Counted from the first letter of the stretch, positions 11,069 to 23,668 are shown. The stretch: DNA of 64,000 nucleotides from Excoecaria cochinchinensis (GCA_947683425.1 CANTUQ010000009.1:9439001-9503000); one strand, 5' to 3'. Made by a program: numbers and translations. Notes: generated from the letters alone by a model not told the origin.

Positions 11069-12145
11069 AAGAGATGAATTTAATATGAATTGAATGGAAA
11101 ATAGTTAGTTTGGTTAAAAAGGAACAAGATGAACCAAGTGGACTAAAGGGGATAAACATGGTTGACTAAAGGTAAAGTTGTAATTAATTAAAGTAAGTGG
11201 GCATTTATTTGAATAGTAAATGGAGGATGAGGATTGACCATTTGCTTCTTTCTTCTTCTTTTACGTGAGTTTTGGCCCTTTGTTCTTTATTTTTTTTCTT
11301 TCTTTTCCTTTGGTGAGTCGTTCTCCCTCTCTTGCTCTTGCTTTTGTTCTTTCTTTTCCCCTTTGGTCTATTTTGAGTGAGCTCATTGAGTTGGTTTGAA
11401 GTGTATAAGTCAAAGGTTGAGCTTAGTTCTTGAGAAGAAGGTAAGTAGCATTATTTTAGCATTGGTCTTCTTCTTCTATTTAATTTATGTTTTTGATTTA
11501 AAGTAAAAATAAGAGTAACCCAAGTGTTTTTGTGTGGTTTTGGTACAAGCTGGAGGCAAGAGAGTTGATAAGGGTAAAGAGGAGGTCGGAATCGAGTAGA
11601 AAGTACGAGATCGAGCTTTCTTGAGGTTGGGATCGTGTGAAAATATCATTTTGATTGCTTGTGGTACTTGTGATATGTGTATATATGCTTAGAAGTATGT
11701 GAATTGATTGATTGAGTGTATTTGTTGATGATAAAATTTGATATGGTAAATTCTGTTTAATTGTCATATGACCTCTGTATGAAGTTTTTGTCATAGGTAT
11801 AGTTATAGACCTCTGAATTGAGTGATCATTGAGCCAATGGAACCATGACTTCTATATCTATAATTGTTACAGAAATAAGCTTGAGCAAATTTGTGCTCTA
11901 AGACCTTCTAAAATGGCCAAAACAGAGGTGTCTCTACTTTGGCCGGTTCATTTGACCAGTTCAGATTATTTAGATCATATATGATGTTATAGATGTCCAA
12001 TTGACTTGAACATTGTCCCATTTGAAAGTTAACATCCTAGGGAAGATTTTCTAAGAAGGAAGTTTTGCCTAAAAATGTCGTTTCGATTTCCGTTTAGCCT
12101 GAACAAAATTGGTGTTGTTGGGTTTTTGTTTGGATGTTCGTGGCT

Positions 12146-12205
12146 CTGTCACGAGTAGTGACGACCGTGACGAGTCGTGACATCTGTCACGAGTAGTGAC
12201 GACCT
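12146..12205. repeat. CG-rich inverted-repeat cassette in LTR B
   Basis: CTGTCACGAGTAGTGACGAC occurs twice, separated by CGTGACGAGTCGTGACAT, so that GTCACGA and TCGTGAC arms alternate. It is the B version of the cassette seen in A, F, G and H and lies about 1.1 kb upstream of the double-hairpin module. Confidence 0.75.
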
Positions 12206-13261
12206 CCACTTCTCTATTTTGACCATTTTATGTGTTTTTCTTCCCGAATTGAACCCGTATCGCACCCGAACTTCAAGGTAAGTTCCTATAGCATGTCCAA
12301 CTCATTTCTAACCTTATGGAATGAGTATGTGAGTGGTTGTCAATTGAAAACATAGGTGATTAAAGCTATGGCATAAGAGTTTAATAATGAAATCAAATGT
12401 ATATATGTTTTTTTTTATTATTGAACATGATATGCATGTGATGTTGATCATTTATGATTGAATCATAATGTATGAAGTCTATGAACATGTAAAATGCATT
12501 GTGTAATTTGATTAGTTAGTAAAGTAGAGTACAAAGATGCATTGATATTAAATGGCTACATGCGAGTATATGCATAGGGTATATGTATACACATGGTTTG
12601 CTCCATTAATATGTAAATAGTGTATAATGTTCTTGAATGAACAGTAGAGTACATGCAATGTATCTGATATAGAGTATAGAGTCTTTATGTTTAGCCTGAC
12701 TGGCCATAGCAGTGGATAGATAAGCATGCTTATAAAGGGATTACCGAGTGCAGCTGCCTATGTTCCGCCCCGTTTGGGCGAAGCGGGTCGACCTCTGAGA
12801 ACGGTCATTTATAGAGATAGATGAAAATGTTTTGTGACTTCGGTCCACCGAAAATGTTTTTGTTATAGAGCATCCCGTATCCGCAACTAAAGGAAGTCAG
12901 GCCTGTTTTGTTAAAAAAATGTGTAGTGAACTTGAGATGATTAAAATCATTGCTTTGAATAAAAGCTATAGTACATGAAAGTAATGTTTAAGTACATTAC
13001 AGTTCTGTATACAAGTACATGATTTCATGAATGTGAACACATGATAGCGTACATTTGAATAAATGATATGTACAAGTTGTAATGTATATGAACAAGTAAA
13101 AGAGTATGTGTTATATGCACGTGAGTTCATAGTACTTGATAATTGAACATGCTACCTGTACACGTATAAGAGTTATATGCATGAGATATTTGATTGTGAG
13201 ATATGAATGTGTTAATTACTTGTGACTTCGTAAAGAAGTCCTTTGTATTATTTCATCCCCA

Positions 13262-13305
13262 CTAAGCGTTATCGCTTAGCACGGATGTTTATTTCCGTGT
13301 AGGTA
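13262..13305 (+). promoter_or_regulatory. Double-hairpin module, LTR B copy
   Basis: CTAAGCG-TTAT-CGCTTAG, then CACGG-loop-CCGTG, then TAGGTA. It ends about 370 bp before the LTR terminus. Confidence 0.8.
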
Positions 13306-13734
13306 TACAGGTTCGGATCAGTGAGCGGACATCTGCAGGTCAAGGCCACTAGGAGTTTTGTTACAATTTATTTTACAAGTTAGAGATAGAGTTCTACATT
13401 TTGAGTAACATCATTATGTAATAAAAGTAAAAGAATCACATGTAAATGTATACGTAAAGTGAAATGAAAACAGATTGTAAAATGGACCTGTATAAAGAGA
13501 AATATGAATATATGTATAGTTAATATGAAATGCAAGTGGGCCCTAGTGTAGTATTTAATTACTTTTAAATGGATGTGTTTATGCTATCGCTTCCGCTAGT
13601 GTGTATATATGTATATGTATAAGTATGAGCCGCGTGACGCCCCGATATTCCTTACCGGGGGTATGGGGGTGTTACACACAAGACTAAAACCACAAAATGT
13701 CAAAAACCACTAGGGTACCAGACGGGGTGTTATA

Positions 13735-14073
13735 TAAAGTATGTTTAAGAATATGATTTAGCTCAACATAATTAGGTGTAAATCCATGGCTTCTTAAAGA
13801 TATGCTTTTTTAATTGAATAAAATATGAAGCTTACATGTGTAGGTTTAAGTTTATAATTTAAACATCATTTCCATAGTTCGTGTTATTTATAATTTGATA
13901 TGACCAAATGAAAACTAACAATTGAAGTTTTAACACGAAAATGTTTATATGACTTAATAATGTACTTGTTATAATTTAATAGCTACTTGTATGATAATAT
14001 GAAATGATATATAAAATAAATGCACACAAGATTGAATTGTTAAGCATTTAAAAAGAGTGGGTGCATACATGAA
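13735..14073. other. AT-rich spacer between elements A and M
   Basis: About 340 bp of AT-rich sequence. No ORF, repeat or element terminus is recognisable. It may be target DNA of A or part of an older degraded element. Confidence 0.5.
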
Positions 14074-15743
14074 TGAGACATGCGCCGAACCCCGTGGGTT
14101 CCCGGAGGCTAGCTTTTAGGGTCCGAGAGAGGTTCATAAAACTCATAAGGATTGTTAGTGCATCTATTTTGGGCAACAAGAGGTGTTTTGGAGTCGCCAC
14201 ACAGTAAAATATTGTGAAAGGTCATCTAGCCTCATTGAGACTAAGACAATGCGTATGTGTCTATTTTGGGCAATCAAGAAAGTATTTTGGAATTACCTTC
14301 CAATAGAACATTTGAAGGGTCATCTAATCTTATGAAGCCTAAGACCAGAAAGAGTTCGGGATATTACTCTTATTTATATCTTGGTTAAAGTTGTAAGAGA
14401 GTTTTTATATTAAATTTCCATTCCTTTTCTCATTCGACTTACGCAATTTATTAAAGCGCAAATTAAACATCAAAATGAAAGCAATAGAAAAAGTAATTTA
14501 AAGCAATGGAACACATTAATTTACAAAATTGGGATGGAATACAACCCCAACCAAATAAAAAGAAATATAAATTATGCATAAAACGGGGCATTTATTCTAA
14601 GTGGGAACATTGGTTCCAGCATGCATATTTACAAACATAACTTTTAAGTAACAATTTTTTGAAGGAAAACTAGGACTTTGGTCCTATTATATTAAAGAAA
14701 ACCTTATAAATTCATAAAAAAAATCTTTTTTTGTTCTTTTTATATTTAACAAACATAAAAAAATAAAACTGTTATCAACTATTAAGGCTAAATGAATAAT
14801 ATTCAAAAAGAATGAAAGCTAAATAATACAAAAGAGAAGGTTGAGAAAAATGAACCCAAATGATGTCTCCAAATCACTTGGCCTAATTGAGCCTCCATTT
14901 TACTATCTATACTAAAAAAAAAAAGTCATAAAATCAAAGCAAGATAACATGTTAGCAATATTAAAATAAAACATTAATGGTAAAATAAATGATAGAACGA
15001 TGGGAGAAACATCAAAAAAATGCCTAAAATTAATAATGCAAAATATAATATTTAGAAATCAAAAAAACAAATAAGGAAAAGGAAAGAAAAGAACTAGGAT
15101 GGCCAAAGAGAGCTAAGGGACAACCGTCCAAAACGTGACCTATGGGAGGAAGAAGATTTCATGACGTCTTGTTGCTCGCTTGAGCGACGATCGTCGGTCA
15201 TCTCGAGAAATCAAACTGTTGAACATACAAAACTTAAAACCCTACATTTTTTTTTATCTTAGTCTATTATTTCATGCAATTGTGTTAAACAAAACTATCA
15301 ATAAAGCAAATCTAACATAAACAATGATATAATTATCAACGAAATAGATTGATCTACATCTTGAATCAAATCATATATCTTATGTCAATATATTGAAATT
15401 AATGCCCATTTTGAACCCAGAATATTTACCCTCAGAATGTTGATCTTTGGAAGGCAATGAAAGTGTAGATCTCTACCTTGAATTCCATAAAAATAAGTTG
15501 AATTGAACAAATAGAAAATCACTTTCTCTCTTTGAGAAAGGTTTTCTTTAAAACAATGAAAATTTAGGAGAGTAAGTCAAGAAAAGAGAATTAATTTCTC
15601 TTTCTCAACTTAGCTCTTTGATTCTTTGAGAATGAATTTAAAAGAAAACAATTGTAAAGAGAAAGACTTTTACTTATGAAAATCAATTTGCTCCCAAAAA
15701 TTCCCTTTTTCAAAACACCTCCATTTTTCTTGGAAATTTGCCT

Positions 15744-15753
15744 CTATTTATAG
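15744..15753 (-). promoter_or_regulatory. TATA box of LTR M
   Basis: CTATAAATAG on the minus strand, within GGCCTATAAATAGAGGC. The CG-rich cassette lies 150-370 bp upstream, as in Tat LTRs C and E. Confidence 0.75.
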
Positions 15754-15904
15754 GCCACTTTTAGATCTGGATTAGGAGTGATTTTAAGGATAAGATCAAC
15801 CTTATCTAAATTTAAAACCCTTCAAATCCCTCACTTATGACGAAAAAATAGGTATTTTATCTTTTGGAATAAAATTCTAGATTTTCGATGAAGGAAAATC
15901 TGGA

Positions 15905-16110
15905 TAATCATTACTTGGTCATGATTGACGGGCATCCCTCACTGGAGGGACGGCCATCGCTTCAATGTGATAGCCAGTCCAACTGAGAGATAGGTGCCCT
16001 CGCGTGTAAGGGACGGGCGACCCTCATGTGTGAGCGACAGGTGTCCTTAGCTAAAGGAAGTCGTACGTCAGACCGACCAACGGGTGCCCCTCTTGAGGGG
16101 CAGGCGTTGC
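15905..16110. repeat. CG-rich cassette in U3 of LTR M
   Basis: Repeated motifs such as GACGGGC(A/G), GAGGGACGGCC and GGGTGCCCCTC occur within otherwise AT-rich sequence. Composition and position match the E and C cassettes; exact units are degenerate. Confidence 0.65.
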
Positions 16111-16313
16111 TCAACAAAAATTCATATTTTTTATTTTGAAGAGGCTCTTTCTAAACAAACAAAACACAAAAGGATTTTTTGTCAAAAATAACTCTAAAGT
16201 TTGTGAATTCTAAGGGCGAAAGCTTATAATTTTAGCCTCTTACCCGTGAAATAGGTATCGGTGTCCTTATTGGGTAACTCTGATCTGGGTTGCCTTAGGA
16301 GCCTGTGTCTACA

Positions 16314-16336
16314 GTTGCCCCCAATTTTGGGGATAC
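16314..16336 (-). promoter_or_regulatory. Polypurine tract of element M
   Basis: On the minus strand AAAATTGGGGGCAAC directly precedes the LTR start TGTAGACAC. It has the form expected of a Tat polypurine tract. Confidence 0.75.
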
Positions 16337-16446
16337 TAGTGCACCTGTGTCTAGAAGAGCCAAAATTTAGAGAAAAGAAAAGAGACACGCACCTGAGGTA
16401 GCTCTTACTGCTGTTGATGATGGGTGGTGTAAGAACTAGGTTGGTG

Positions 16447-16736
16447 AACATGTCATGACTAACGCACATTGAGTCGGCATGGAAGTCACTACTATAATCA
16501 AATTGTGATTAATGCACATTGAGTCAGCATGGAAATAATTTTCAGTGAAGGTATGATCAACACAGATTAAGTTGACATAAAAGTCACACTGAGGCTAATT
16601 GTGATCATCGCACTTTGAATCAGCATGAAAATCACAATTGAGTCTAGATCATAATTAACGAACATTAAATCGGCATGAAAATCATTTTCGGTGAAGGTGT
16701 GATCATCGCACATTGAGTCAGCATGAAAATCACACT
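16447..16736 (-). repeat. Tandem repeats in the 3' UTR of element M
   Basis: Six degenerate copies of a roughly 50-bp unit with the core GCACATTGAGTCAGCATG followed by AAAATCAC. They lie just internal to the 3' LTR. Variable tandem repeats at this position are known in plant Tat elements and can seed satellites. Confidence 0.8.
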
Positions 16737-16740
16737 GAGG

Positions 16741-17725
16741 CCATGGAGGAGAATTAAGGGGAAAAAGAGTTTTCCAAGGGAAAGGCTAAGGAAAAGGAAG
16801 CTTGAGGAGGTTAAAGCATAGAATTAAGGTTTGTGATTACCTAATCTAATTATTTTCATGTGAAAATTAGGGTGTTGTATTATGTTTAAATAGTGATTGT
16901 GTGTAAAATGTATGTGTAATTTAAATTGGAGTGATAATTGAGTTTGAGGAGGTTAAATAAGCTATTTAAGATGATTAAATTGAAAGGAAACTAATTGTAG
17001 GATTTGGTGATAATGAGATATAATGGTATACCTAGGTATAATTAAGGTATACCTTATAATTTAGTGAAATTAAAGGGGTATGCATATGCGAATTGAGGCT
17101 TAATCTAGTGAATTAAGTAATGATTGACTGATAAATAAAGTGTTAGTGAAAAATTGTAATATGGCCGAATGGGTTAGTAAGGAAAAAGTGATAGGTTTAT
17201 GGTATTTATATGATATATGAGTGGTAAAATGAATAGATTAATGAATTAGAAGTGAAAAAGAAAGTTTAATGAAAATAATTGCCTAGAAATCGAATATTTG
17301 ATTTAATGAATCAAGAATGTAATGAGTCTAATTAATGATAATAAAACCCTAAAAGGAATATGTATATGAATTGAAAATGTATGAGTTTAATTGTAATTGT
17401 AAGAAATTAATTAAGTGCTTTTTAGACTGCTTTCCCATTACGTCCACGATGGGAAATATTGATAATTATTGAAACAATCGAAATTATATGTAGATTTAAT
17501 AAGACTTTTGAGTAAATGAACAATTGAGATTGAAATGATAAGAAAAGAATGATAGTGGATTAAAATGAATTTATGGCCACTTACTGTACTAAGCATACTT
17601 ATTATGAAAATAAGTATATAATATGAAGCATACAACATTGAGAAAATGTTGTACGACTAGTAAAATGAAGTGATAAGGAAGTGTGAATGAAAGTGCATTT
17701 AAAAGTTAATTAAAAAAGTACTTCC
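16741..17725. other. Unassigned AT-rich segment
   Basis: About 1 kb between M and the D LTR. No coding potential. A 26-bp imperfect palindrome (TTTCCCATTA...GATGGGAAA) lies near 17430-17456. I could not find LTR ends or a TSD. It may be part of whatever interrupts the 3' LTR of D. Confidence 0.45.
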
Positions 17726-17966
17726 TTTTTCTTCCTTGCTTTGTTGCGCTCACGACCTCCACCGCGCCCGCGATAGTGTCTTCACTTTCAGCTCATATTT
17801 TAAGCATCTTTCTCCCTATTTTGTCCCTTTTACTCCTACACAACAAAACACACAAAAAGCATAAAAGATACCATGTTTTGAAAGCAAATTAACTCAAAAT
17901 TAAACATATACTTGACACACTTAGACCTAAAACACTAATTTAACACATATAAATCAACACACATCA
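17726..17966 (-). repeat. Start of the 3' LTR of Athila element D
   Basis: On the minus strand the LTR begins TGATGTGTGTTGATTTATAT directly after the polypurine tract. It contains a CG-rich stretch at 17750-17785 (TATCGCGGGCGCGGTGG and GTCGTGAGCGC). Beyond about 17726 it no longer looks like an Athila LTR and the 5'-LTR terminal sequence (49699-50010) does not recur, so it is interrupted or truncated. Confidence 0.65.
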
Positions 17967-17984
17967 ATTCCCCAAACTTAAACC
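17967..17984 (-). promoter_or_regulatory. Polypurine tract of element D
   Basis: On the minus strand TTTAAGTTTGGGGAAT, the Athila-type tract before the 3' LTR start. Confidence 0.7.
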
Positions 17985-19150
17985 TTTGCTTGTCCCCAAT
18001 CCAAACTTAAAATGCAAGGACACTAAAAGAAATTGACACAAATAACCAAAGCAAACAAATAAACATGGAGCTCCTCATACTTAGGAATCACACTTAAATG
18101 ACAAATGAAAGAACCCTCCTTTTGCAATTATCAGTCTTTGTCAACAAATTCCAAAGCAATATTATGGATCCACTAGGTTTAATATTCATGTACGACTAAT
18201 CAGACAAGCATGAGAATGCAAAGTACAAGAGTGTAAATCTCTCAAAAACAAATTTTTTATAACATGTATTCTAGTATGACAAATGTCGCAAAGTGCAGAG
18301 TCAAACACTCATAAGATTGACCTCACACCACTCAAGTGCTTAGTGGCTAGTGTTTCACTTATATTTCCTCATACACCACTGCATACCATAGGCTTGTGTT
18401 AAGCAAAAATCTCCACCACTGGCATAAAATAATTCACAAAATCAAAAGGGTCTTATAAAAAGTTGTAACTTGGCTTAGGTAAAGGGCAGGATAATTTTGG
18501 TTAAGTAGCTCATTCATGTGGAGAAATAAAGCAATTGCCCAAAACATATGAGACTTACAAGAAAGTACTTAGCATGATACAAAAGATGTCTAACTTGAAA
18601 CTTGGATCCCCTTTCAATATTCACTTTTTCCACTGGTGCTTGTATTCTTATTTCAAGATTTATTTCTTCCATTTGCTATTCTATTTGCCATCACAACTAG
18701 TTCATCTCTTTTTCTCTTTTTATTTCTTCTTTCCAAGCAAACTAGTTTAGTCTTATTTTTTTTTTTATATAAAATAATTCTATTGAACTTGTAACTTCAA
18801 GGTATCTAAACTAATACCATGTTTACAATTTAAGAAAATTTTTGTCTTACATGTCCAAGCAATACTACATTTCCCACATCAAGGTTCCAGAAGAAAGGTT
18901 TAATGTACAAAAAGTGAATTAAGGCTAAAAATAGGCTCATTAAATAATTAATGGTTAAAAGCTCAAAATGTGCTACCTAAAGTCAAAAAGGTTAGTTATT
19001 TAAGCAAGCTAAATTAGGTTATTCTGAGTGCCCTTATCACTTTTCATGCATATCCATACTAAATGTGGTCTCAAAGCTTACTCAAAATAAGTTTTAGAGT
19101 AAAAAACATAAGAGGAAATCTCTCATTAAGAAAAAATATCATAATTCAGG
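17985..19150 (-). other. 3' untranslated region of element D
   Basis: No ORF of note. AT-rich sequence between the polypurine tract and the LTR I insertion; it continues at 24372-24840 on the other side. A long non-coding stretch after the last ORF is normal for Athila elements. Confidence 0.55.
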
Positions 19151-19689
19151 CTCAATGTAACACCCTTATACCCGTAAATGATGCAGATACAGGATGTCAC
19201 AACACTACACTGCATTGCCAATCACTGATGATACACTTGAAAGCTCTAAAAAAAATTTTTTTTTAACAAACATAACAATACATATTAACACATAAATTAC
19301 CTATCCATACCACGGCTTTCCCCAACTCCGCTCGTATACATGCCATGCAAATCCTTTGGTCCCTGCTGTTGCTCAATCTTCAATGGCTTCTACGTCTTCG
19401 GCCATGTCTAACTATTATAACCTGTGCGCATTTAACACACTACGTGCTGAGCATTAAAATGACCAGTGGTGGATACTTATCCTAAGTTTTCCATACTAAT
19501 CCTACATACTTGATCACTTAATTATTTTACTATATTTAGGTTATGGAGGCTATTATTTCTAAGTCTTTTTAAACAGTTTATAACATACTTTAATGGCATT
19601 CACTAACCTTATCTTTGTCATTAGCACTATTATCACTAATCAATGTCTTTACCTTTATCATTACTCTGCAATTCGTTATTCGCTAAAAT

Positions 19690-19850
19690 ACCATTAACAA
19701 TTTCACTATCACTTACATTGTTAACCTTTACACTTATTGATTTCACCGTCATTTGCACTGTTACTCTGCGCACTTATTGTTTTCACTATCATTTACACTG
19801 TTAATTTTTATAGTCGTCAATTTCACTATTATTTGCCAACTTTGGTGTTT
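19690..19850. repeat. Short tandem repeat in LTR I
   Basis: Three degenerate copies of a roughly 57-bp unit: CATTTACACTGTTA..., a variable middle, then TTTCACTAT before the next CATTT. Confidence 0.6.
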
Positions 19851-22800
19851 TACCTTATTCGTTTGTTTTAATCTTTTCGTTCCTATTATCACTAACTTAT
19901 CGTGTGCACTAATGTTTTTTGTTGCTTAACACTTTGTTCGGTTTGTCATTTACGGTCAATTTCATATGTATCTCCTTTTAATACTTTTTTCTTTGTAAAT
20001 AACATATTACATTCTTTCCTTAATTTGGATGCTTAATTATAATTTAATTTCGGACACTAAATTGTTTATTAACTTACTTAATAATTTGTCATTATTTCAC
20101 TACTAGTAACACTAATCAAATACTATTACTTTCTTTGCATTTCTAACATTCTCTTTACTATTTCGATTCTACACTTATCAATAATTTTACTTTACGATAT
20201 CACTTATCAACTTCATTTCATTTAGACACTCGTTTTGCTTAACAATTTTCACATATTATTTAGCTATCGATTGACCTATATCTGTCTCTTTTTACTATTC
20301 ATTTGGTTCACATATACGTCATTATAAATTTCATCACTAATATGTTATTTCTTATTCGACTTTGGTAACTTATATTATTATTATTATTCACAATAATGGC
20401 CTATCTATTTTCCTATATCTTAACACTGTTTATTAATCACTCTATCATTTATCACTTTTACTATGAAAATCTTTATTTCCTAATATACTCGATTAAGTAC
20501 TTCTAATATTCTAATTATTTTGGCTACACTTAATTTGCCAATCCTACTTATTACCTTTATTCAATTAATTTATACAATACTTTTTTTCACTATAGCCTCT
20601 TAATAATTAACATTACAATTTAATCTCTCTATGTTTCTTACAATTTAAAACACTATCTTTCCATTTCACTTGACTTATATTATCATTATTATCTACCTTA
20701 TAATTTATTTATTTCCAAATATCATCTCTTAATTTACATATACATAAAACCAATTTATTCATTACTTGTAGTCTATTTCTTTTCCATTTACACTTAAATA
20801 TTATTACTAGCATTGTTATAATCAATTACGTTTAAATCCAATAAATTTCACTTATTTACAATAACACCACTAATGTACCTATTTATTCTTCATTGTTACT
20901 AGCATATTAATTCAATCATTAATTTATTTTAATTTATTTAAATCACATACTCATAACTAGCGATTGTATACACAAATCAATTAAATTCAATATACGTTTA
21001 ATATTTAATCAAACAATGTAATTTTATAATTCTTAATTGTTCGTTCAGTAATTATCAGATACGCACAATTATTAACTCCCTAATTGCATATTTATATTTT
21101 AATCCATTTGTTAGCCTCATTGTTGCCAATTTGCCATTTAATCGCTTATTTTACGTCAATTTACAATTTAGCTTTTAGTTATTTTATATTTACTAAATTG
21201 TCACTACTTAATTTCATTATTGCACTACTCAATTATTTAGCATACAAATTTCCATCTAGTCACTACTATAACATTCTCTTTACATTACACTATAGTCCCC
21301 ACATTGTTCATAAATTCCAATATTACCACCTTAATTCACTATAATTATAATCATTATAATCATACCACTAGTTATAATTAATCTCACTATTAATATTATT
21401 ATTAACTCACAAATTAAATTTTAATCCTTAAATCACTCATTTAAATCATTCATTCACTTATGCATAAATTTTCACCAACTACAATATAATTAATTAAATA
21501 TAATATTTTACTCACTATTTTCTCAATATAATAATCCACTTAAATTCATTAATTCATTAACTATGTTACTATTTTGTCAATTAACATATTCTATTACTAA
21601 TTCATTAATTAATCCCATCTTAATCATATTATTTATTAAATCACTTTAATTACATTATATATATACATATTCCATACTTACTCCACCAATTATAATTACC
21701 CACACTTAACTCCTTAATCTTTTCACATAATTCCATATACATCCCTAACTTTTCCATTAATTACATCTATGTCCCATCTTTTACATTAATAACATTCATG
21801 TCCTTACTTTTACCATAATGCCATCCACGTCCTTTCTTTTTCACTAATTCCCCTTTATGTTCTCATTTTCTACTTAATTACCATTTTGCCCTCACTTATT
21901 CAATAATTACCCTTTTAACCTTATTTACAATCCATTTTACACTTTTACCCTTATTTACTTATTTAATTACTATTTTATCCTTTTTACACTTAATTCCACT
22001 TTTAACCTTATATTTTCACTAAATTATAATTAGGTCCTTATTTTATCACTTTTTTACTAATTTACTATTTTAACCCCATATTTTGCCAAGATTACAATTT
22101 TACCCTTATACTTACACTTTTTACCTAACTTGCTCACTTTTTACCAACTTTTATAAAATTACTGTTTTACCCCTAAACTTTCTATTCACTTCATTTTAGT
22201 CTCGTTTTGACTCATTTTCACTTTTATCACCATTTCAATTATTCTTATCACATATTTACCATTATGCCCCTAGTATGAACTCGATAGAAAATCTAATGAC
22301 CGGATATGCAGGACATGGGCCCCACAGACCCATTACACTATAAAATGATCCCAGTAGGACCATTTTCACTGCACTGCACTGCACTACACTAAATACTGAT
22401 GTACACTGAACACTGAGATAAGCCGTCACTGGCCTATCAATATTGAGTCGCCATGACTCGTACCACGGTGTGAAATCCCTATGGCTAGCCAATTATATCC
22501 TGAACTAGATTTCATTACCAGAATACTACTAAGGGCAATATTTCATCATTATTCATATAAACATCACATTATACCATCACACTTATTTTGTCATACACTT
22601 CATTTTCACTTACCACTTTACATACACACTCATTAATCATCACTTAATCATATTATGCTATTACATTACATTAATTATCAAAACACACACTTTATTCCTT
22701 ATAAATACCATTCGGCCAATAAATCACTTTTTCACATCATGCACTTTAATTTCCTTTAATCACTCATTCATACTCTTTACATATTAAACATGCTATAAAT

Positions 22801-23658
22801 ATTATTTATGTGGCACAAGTCATCATATATTTTAATTAAACCCTTTATATACCATTCGGCCACTACCTTACCATTTCATTATAATTTCTTTTAATTCTTT
22901 TAATAACTCTATTATGCTTTAAACATATTATATACATTATATCCATCATTTATATACCATAATCATCATTAGATCTTGATGAAATCCTTTAGTAACCATT
23001 CGGCCTACACTAGAGTTTTCATTCCAATATATTTTAATTTCATCTAATCATATTTATACACTATATTAAGTCCATGGATTATTAATATCACATTAGATTT
23101 AATTAAACATGCCTAAATCTCATTTTCACATTTAAACATAACCTAAAATTCACACATAATCAATGAAAAAGGAAGGATAATGTATCCACTCACCTTAGAT
23201 TCTTGTTCTCCACCTCATAAACATGTTTCCCATGCCATAACTCCTTAAAACTCCATCATTCCCTTTTATTCCCTAAGGTGGCCGAATTTAAAAATCCACA
23301 TAACTTTAAAACCAAACTTCTAATAGGAAATATAACATCATAAATGTATTCTACACCCTCAAAAACCCTCATAGGGACCAATAAACTAAATTAAAAACCC
23401 TTAAATCACATACCTCAAATCTTGATATAAACTTTGCACACTTGATTTTCCCAACTTCTAGTGCTCCAAATGGACTCAAATAACTTCTATATGATTGTAT
23501 AGGAGCTGACGTTGTCTAGGAGGTTGAATTTTAGGGAAAGATTGGAGAAATGAAGAAGAAAAATGGAGGAAAAGTGAAGAAAAACCATTTAATTTTGAAG
23601 AAGAAGAAGAAGATCGATTTTTTATGGATTTCTCTAGACCAATTTGGCCTCCTCTCTT

Positions 23659-23668
23659 CTTATATAGC
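23659..23668 (-). promoter_or_regulatory. TATA box of LTR I
   Basis: GCTATATAAG on the minus strand about 700 bp from the LTR 5' end, a usual U3 length. Upstream are repeated AAATCGGTTGGACC / GGACCGGTT-like motifs. Confidence 0.6.

Larger units (their letters stand above)
10778..13676 (+). mobile_element. Solo LTR B (Tekay-type)
   Basis: It starts TGTAACACCCC and ends GGGGGTGTTACA. The 5-bp duplication CACAA flanks it exactly (10773-10777 and 13677-13681). It is 2.9 kb with no coding domain, so it is a solo LTR left by recombination between the two LTRs of one copy. Internal landmarks: CG-rich stretch 10855-10905, E-box-like repeats around a TATA box (10950-11068), a CACGAGTAGTGACGA repeat cassette (12146-12205), palindrome island (12690-12900) and double-hairpin module (13262-13305). 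Confidence 0.95.
1..13734 (+). mobile_element. Element A: Ty3/gypsy Tekay-like chromovirus, 5' part outside window
   Basis: The window opens inside the reverse transcriptase of this element, so its 5' LTR, gag and protease are not visible. Reverse transcriptase, RNase H, integrase and a C-terminal chromodomain follow in chromovirus order, then a polypurine tract and a 3' LTR. The order and the C-terminal chromodomain assign it to the Tekay/Del group. Two later insertions split it: a CACTA element at 329-5627 and solo LTR B at 10778-13676. The LTR end at about 13734 rests on the mirrored terminal sequence (GTACCCTAG near the start, CTAGGGTAC near the end), with the final CA apparently mutated to TA. 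The TSD cannot be tested because the left end is missing. Confidence 0.88.
8057..13734 (+). repeat. 3' LTR of element A, split by solo LTR B
   Basis: It starts TGTCATGG just after the polypurine tract and ends ...GGGGTGTTATA. The net length without B and one TSD copy is about 2.77 kb. It holds, in order, an inverted-repeat array (9029-9360), an island of short GGTACC-type palindromes (9640-9860) and the double-hairpin module (10099-10145). Solo LTR B entered at 10777. Small ORFs inside are not gene-like. Confidence 0.78.
14074..16313 (-). repeat. LTR of Tat element M
   Basis: About 2.24 kb. Its U3 has a CG-rich cassette (15905-16110) just upstream of a clean TATA box at 15744-15753, and a second CG-rich patch lies downstream at 15165-15205. 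The 3' part (14080-14350) shares wording with C and E (TTGTTGCCCAAAATAGATGCACT region). The CDS-like ORFs here are not convincing. Confidence 0.75.
14074..16740 (-). mobile_element. Element M: 3' end of a Tat-lineage retrotransposon
   Basis: On the minus strand this comprises tandem 3'-UTR repeats (16447-16736), a polypurine tract, then an LTR (16313 down to 14074). The LTR start TGTAGACACAGG...AGATCAGAGTTACCC resembles those of C (25711) and E (50011). No coding part remains; it stops at about 16740. The LTR 3' end at 14074 (reading TGTCTCA) is a best guess by comparison with E and C. Confidence 0.78.

Noticed and set aside
22262..22492. Minus-strand ORF of 76 codons in LTR I
   Set aside because: Falls in the palindromic island of the LTR; no similarity to known proteins is apparent.
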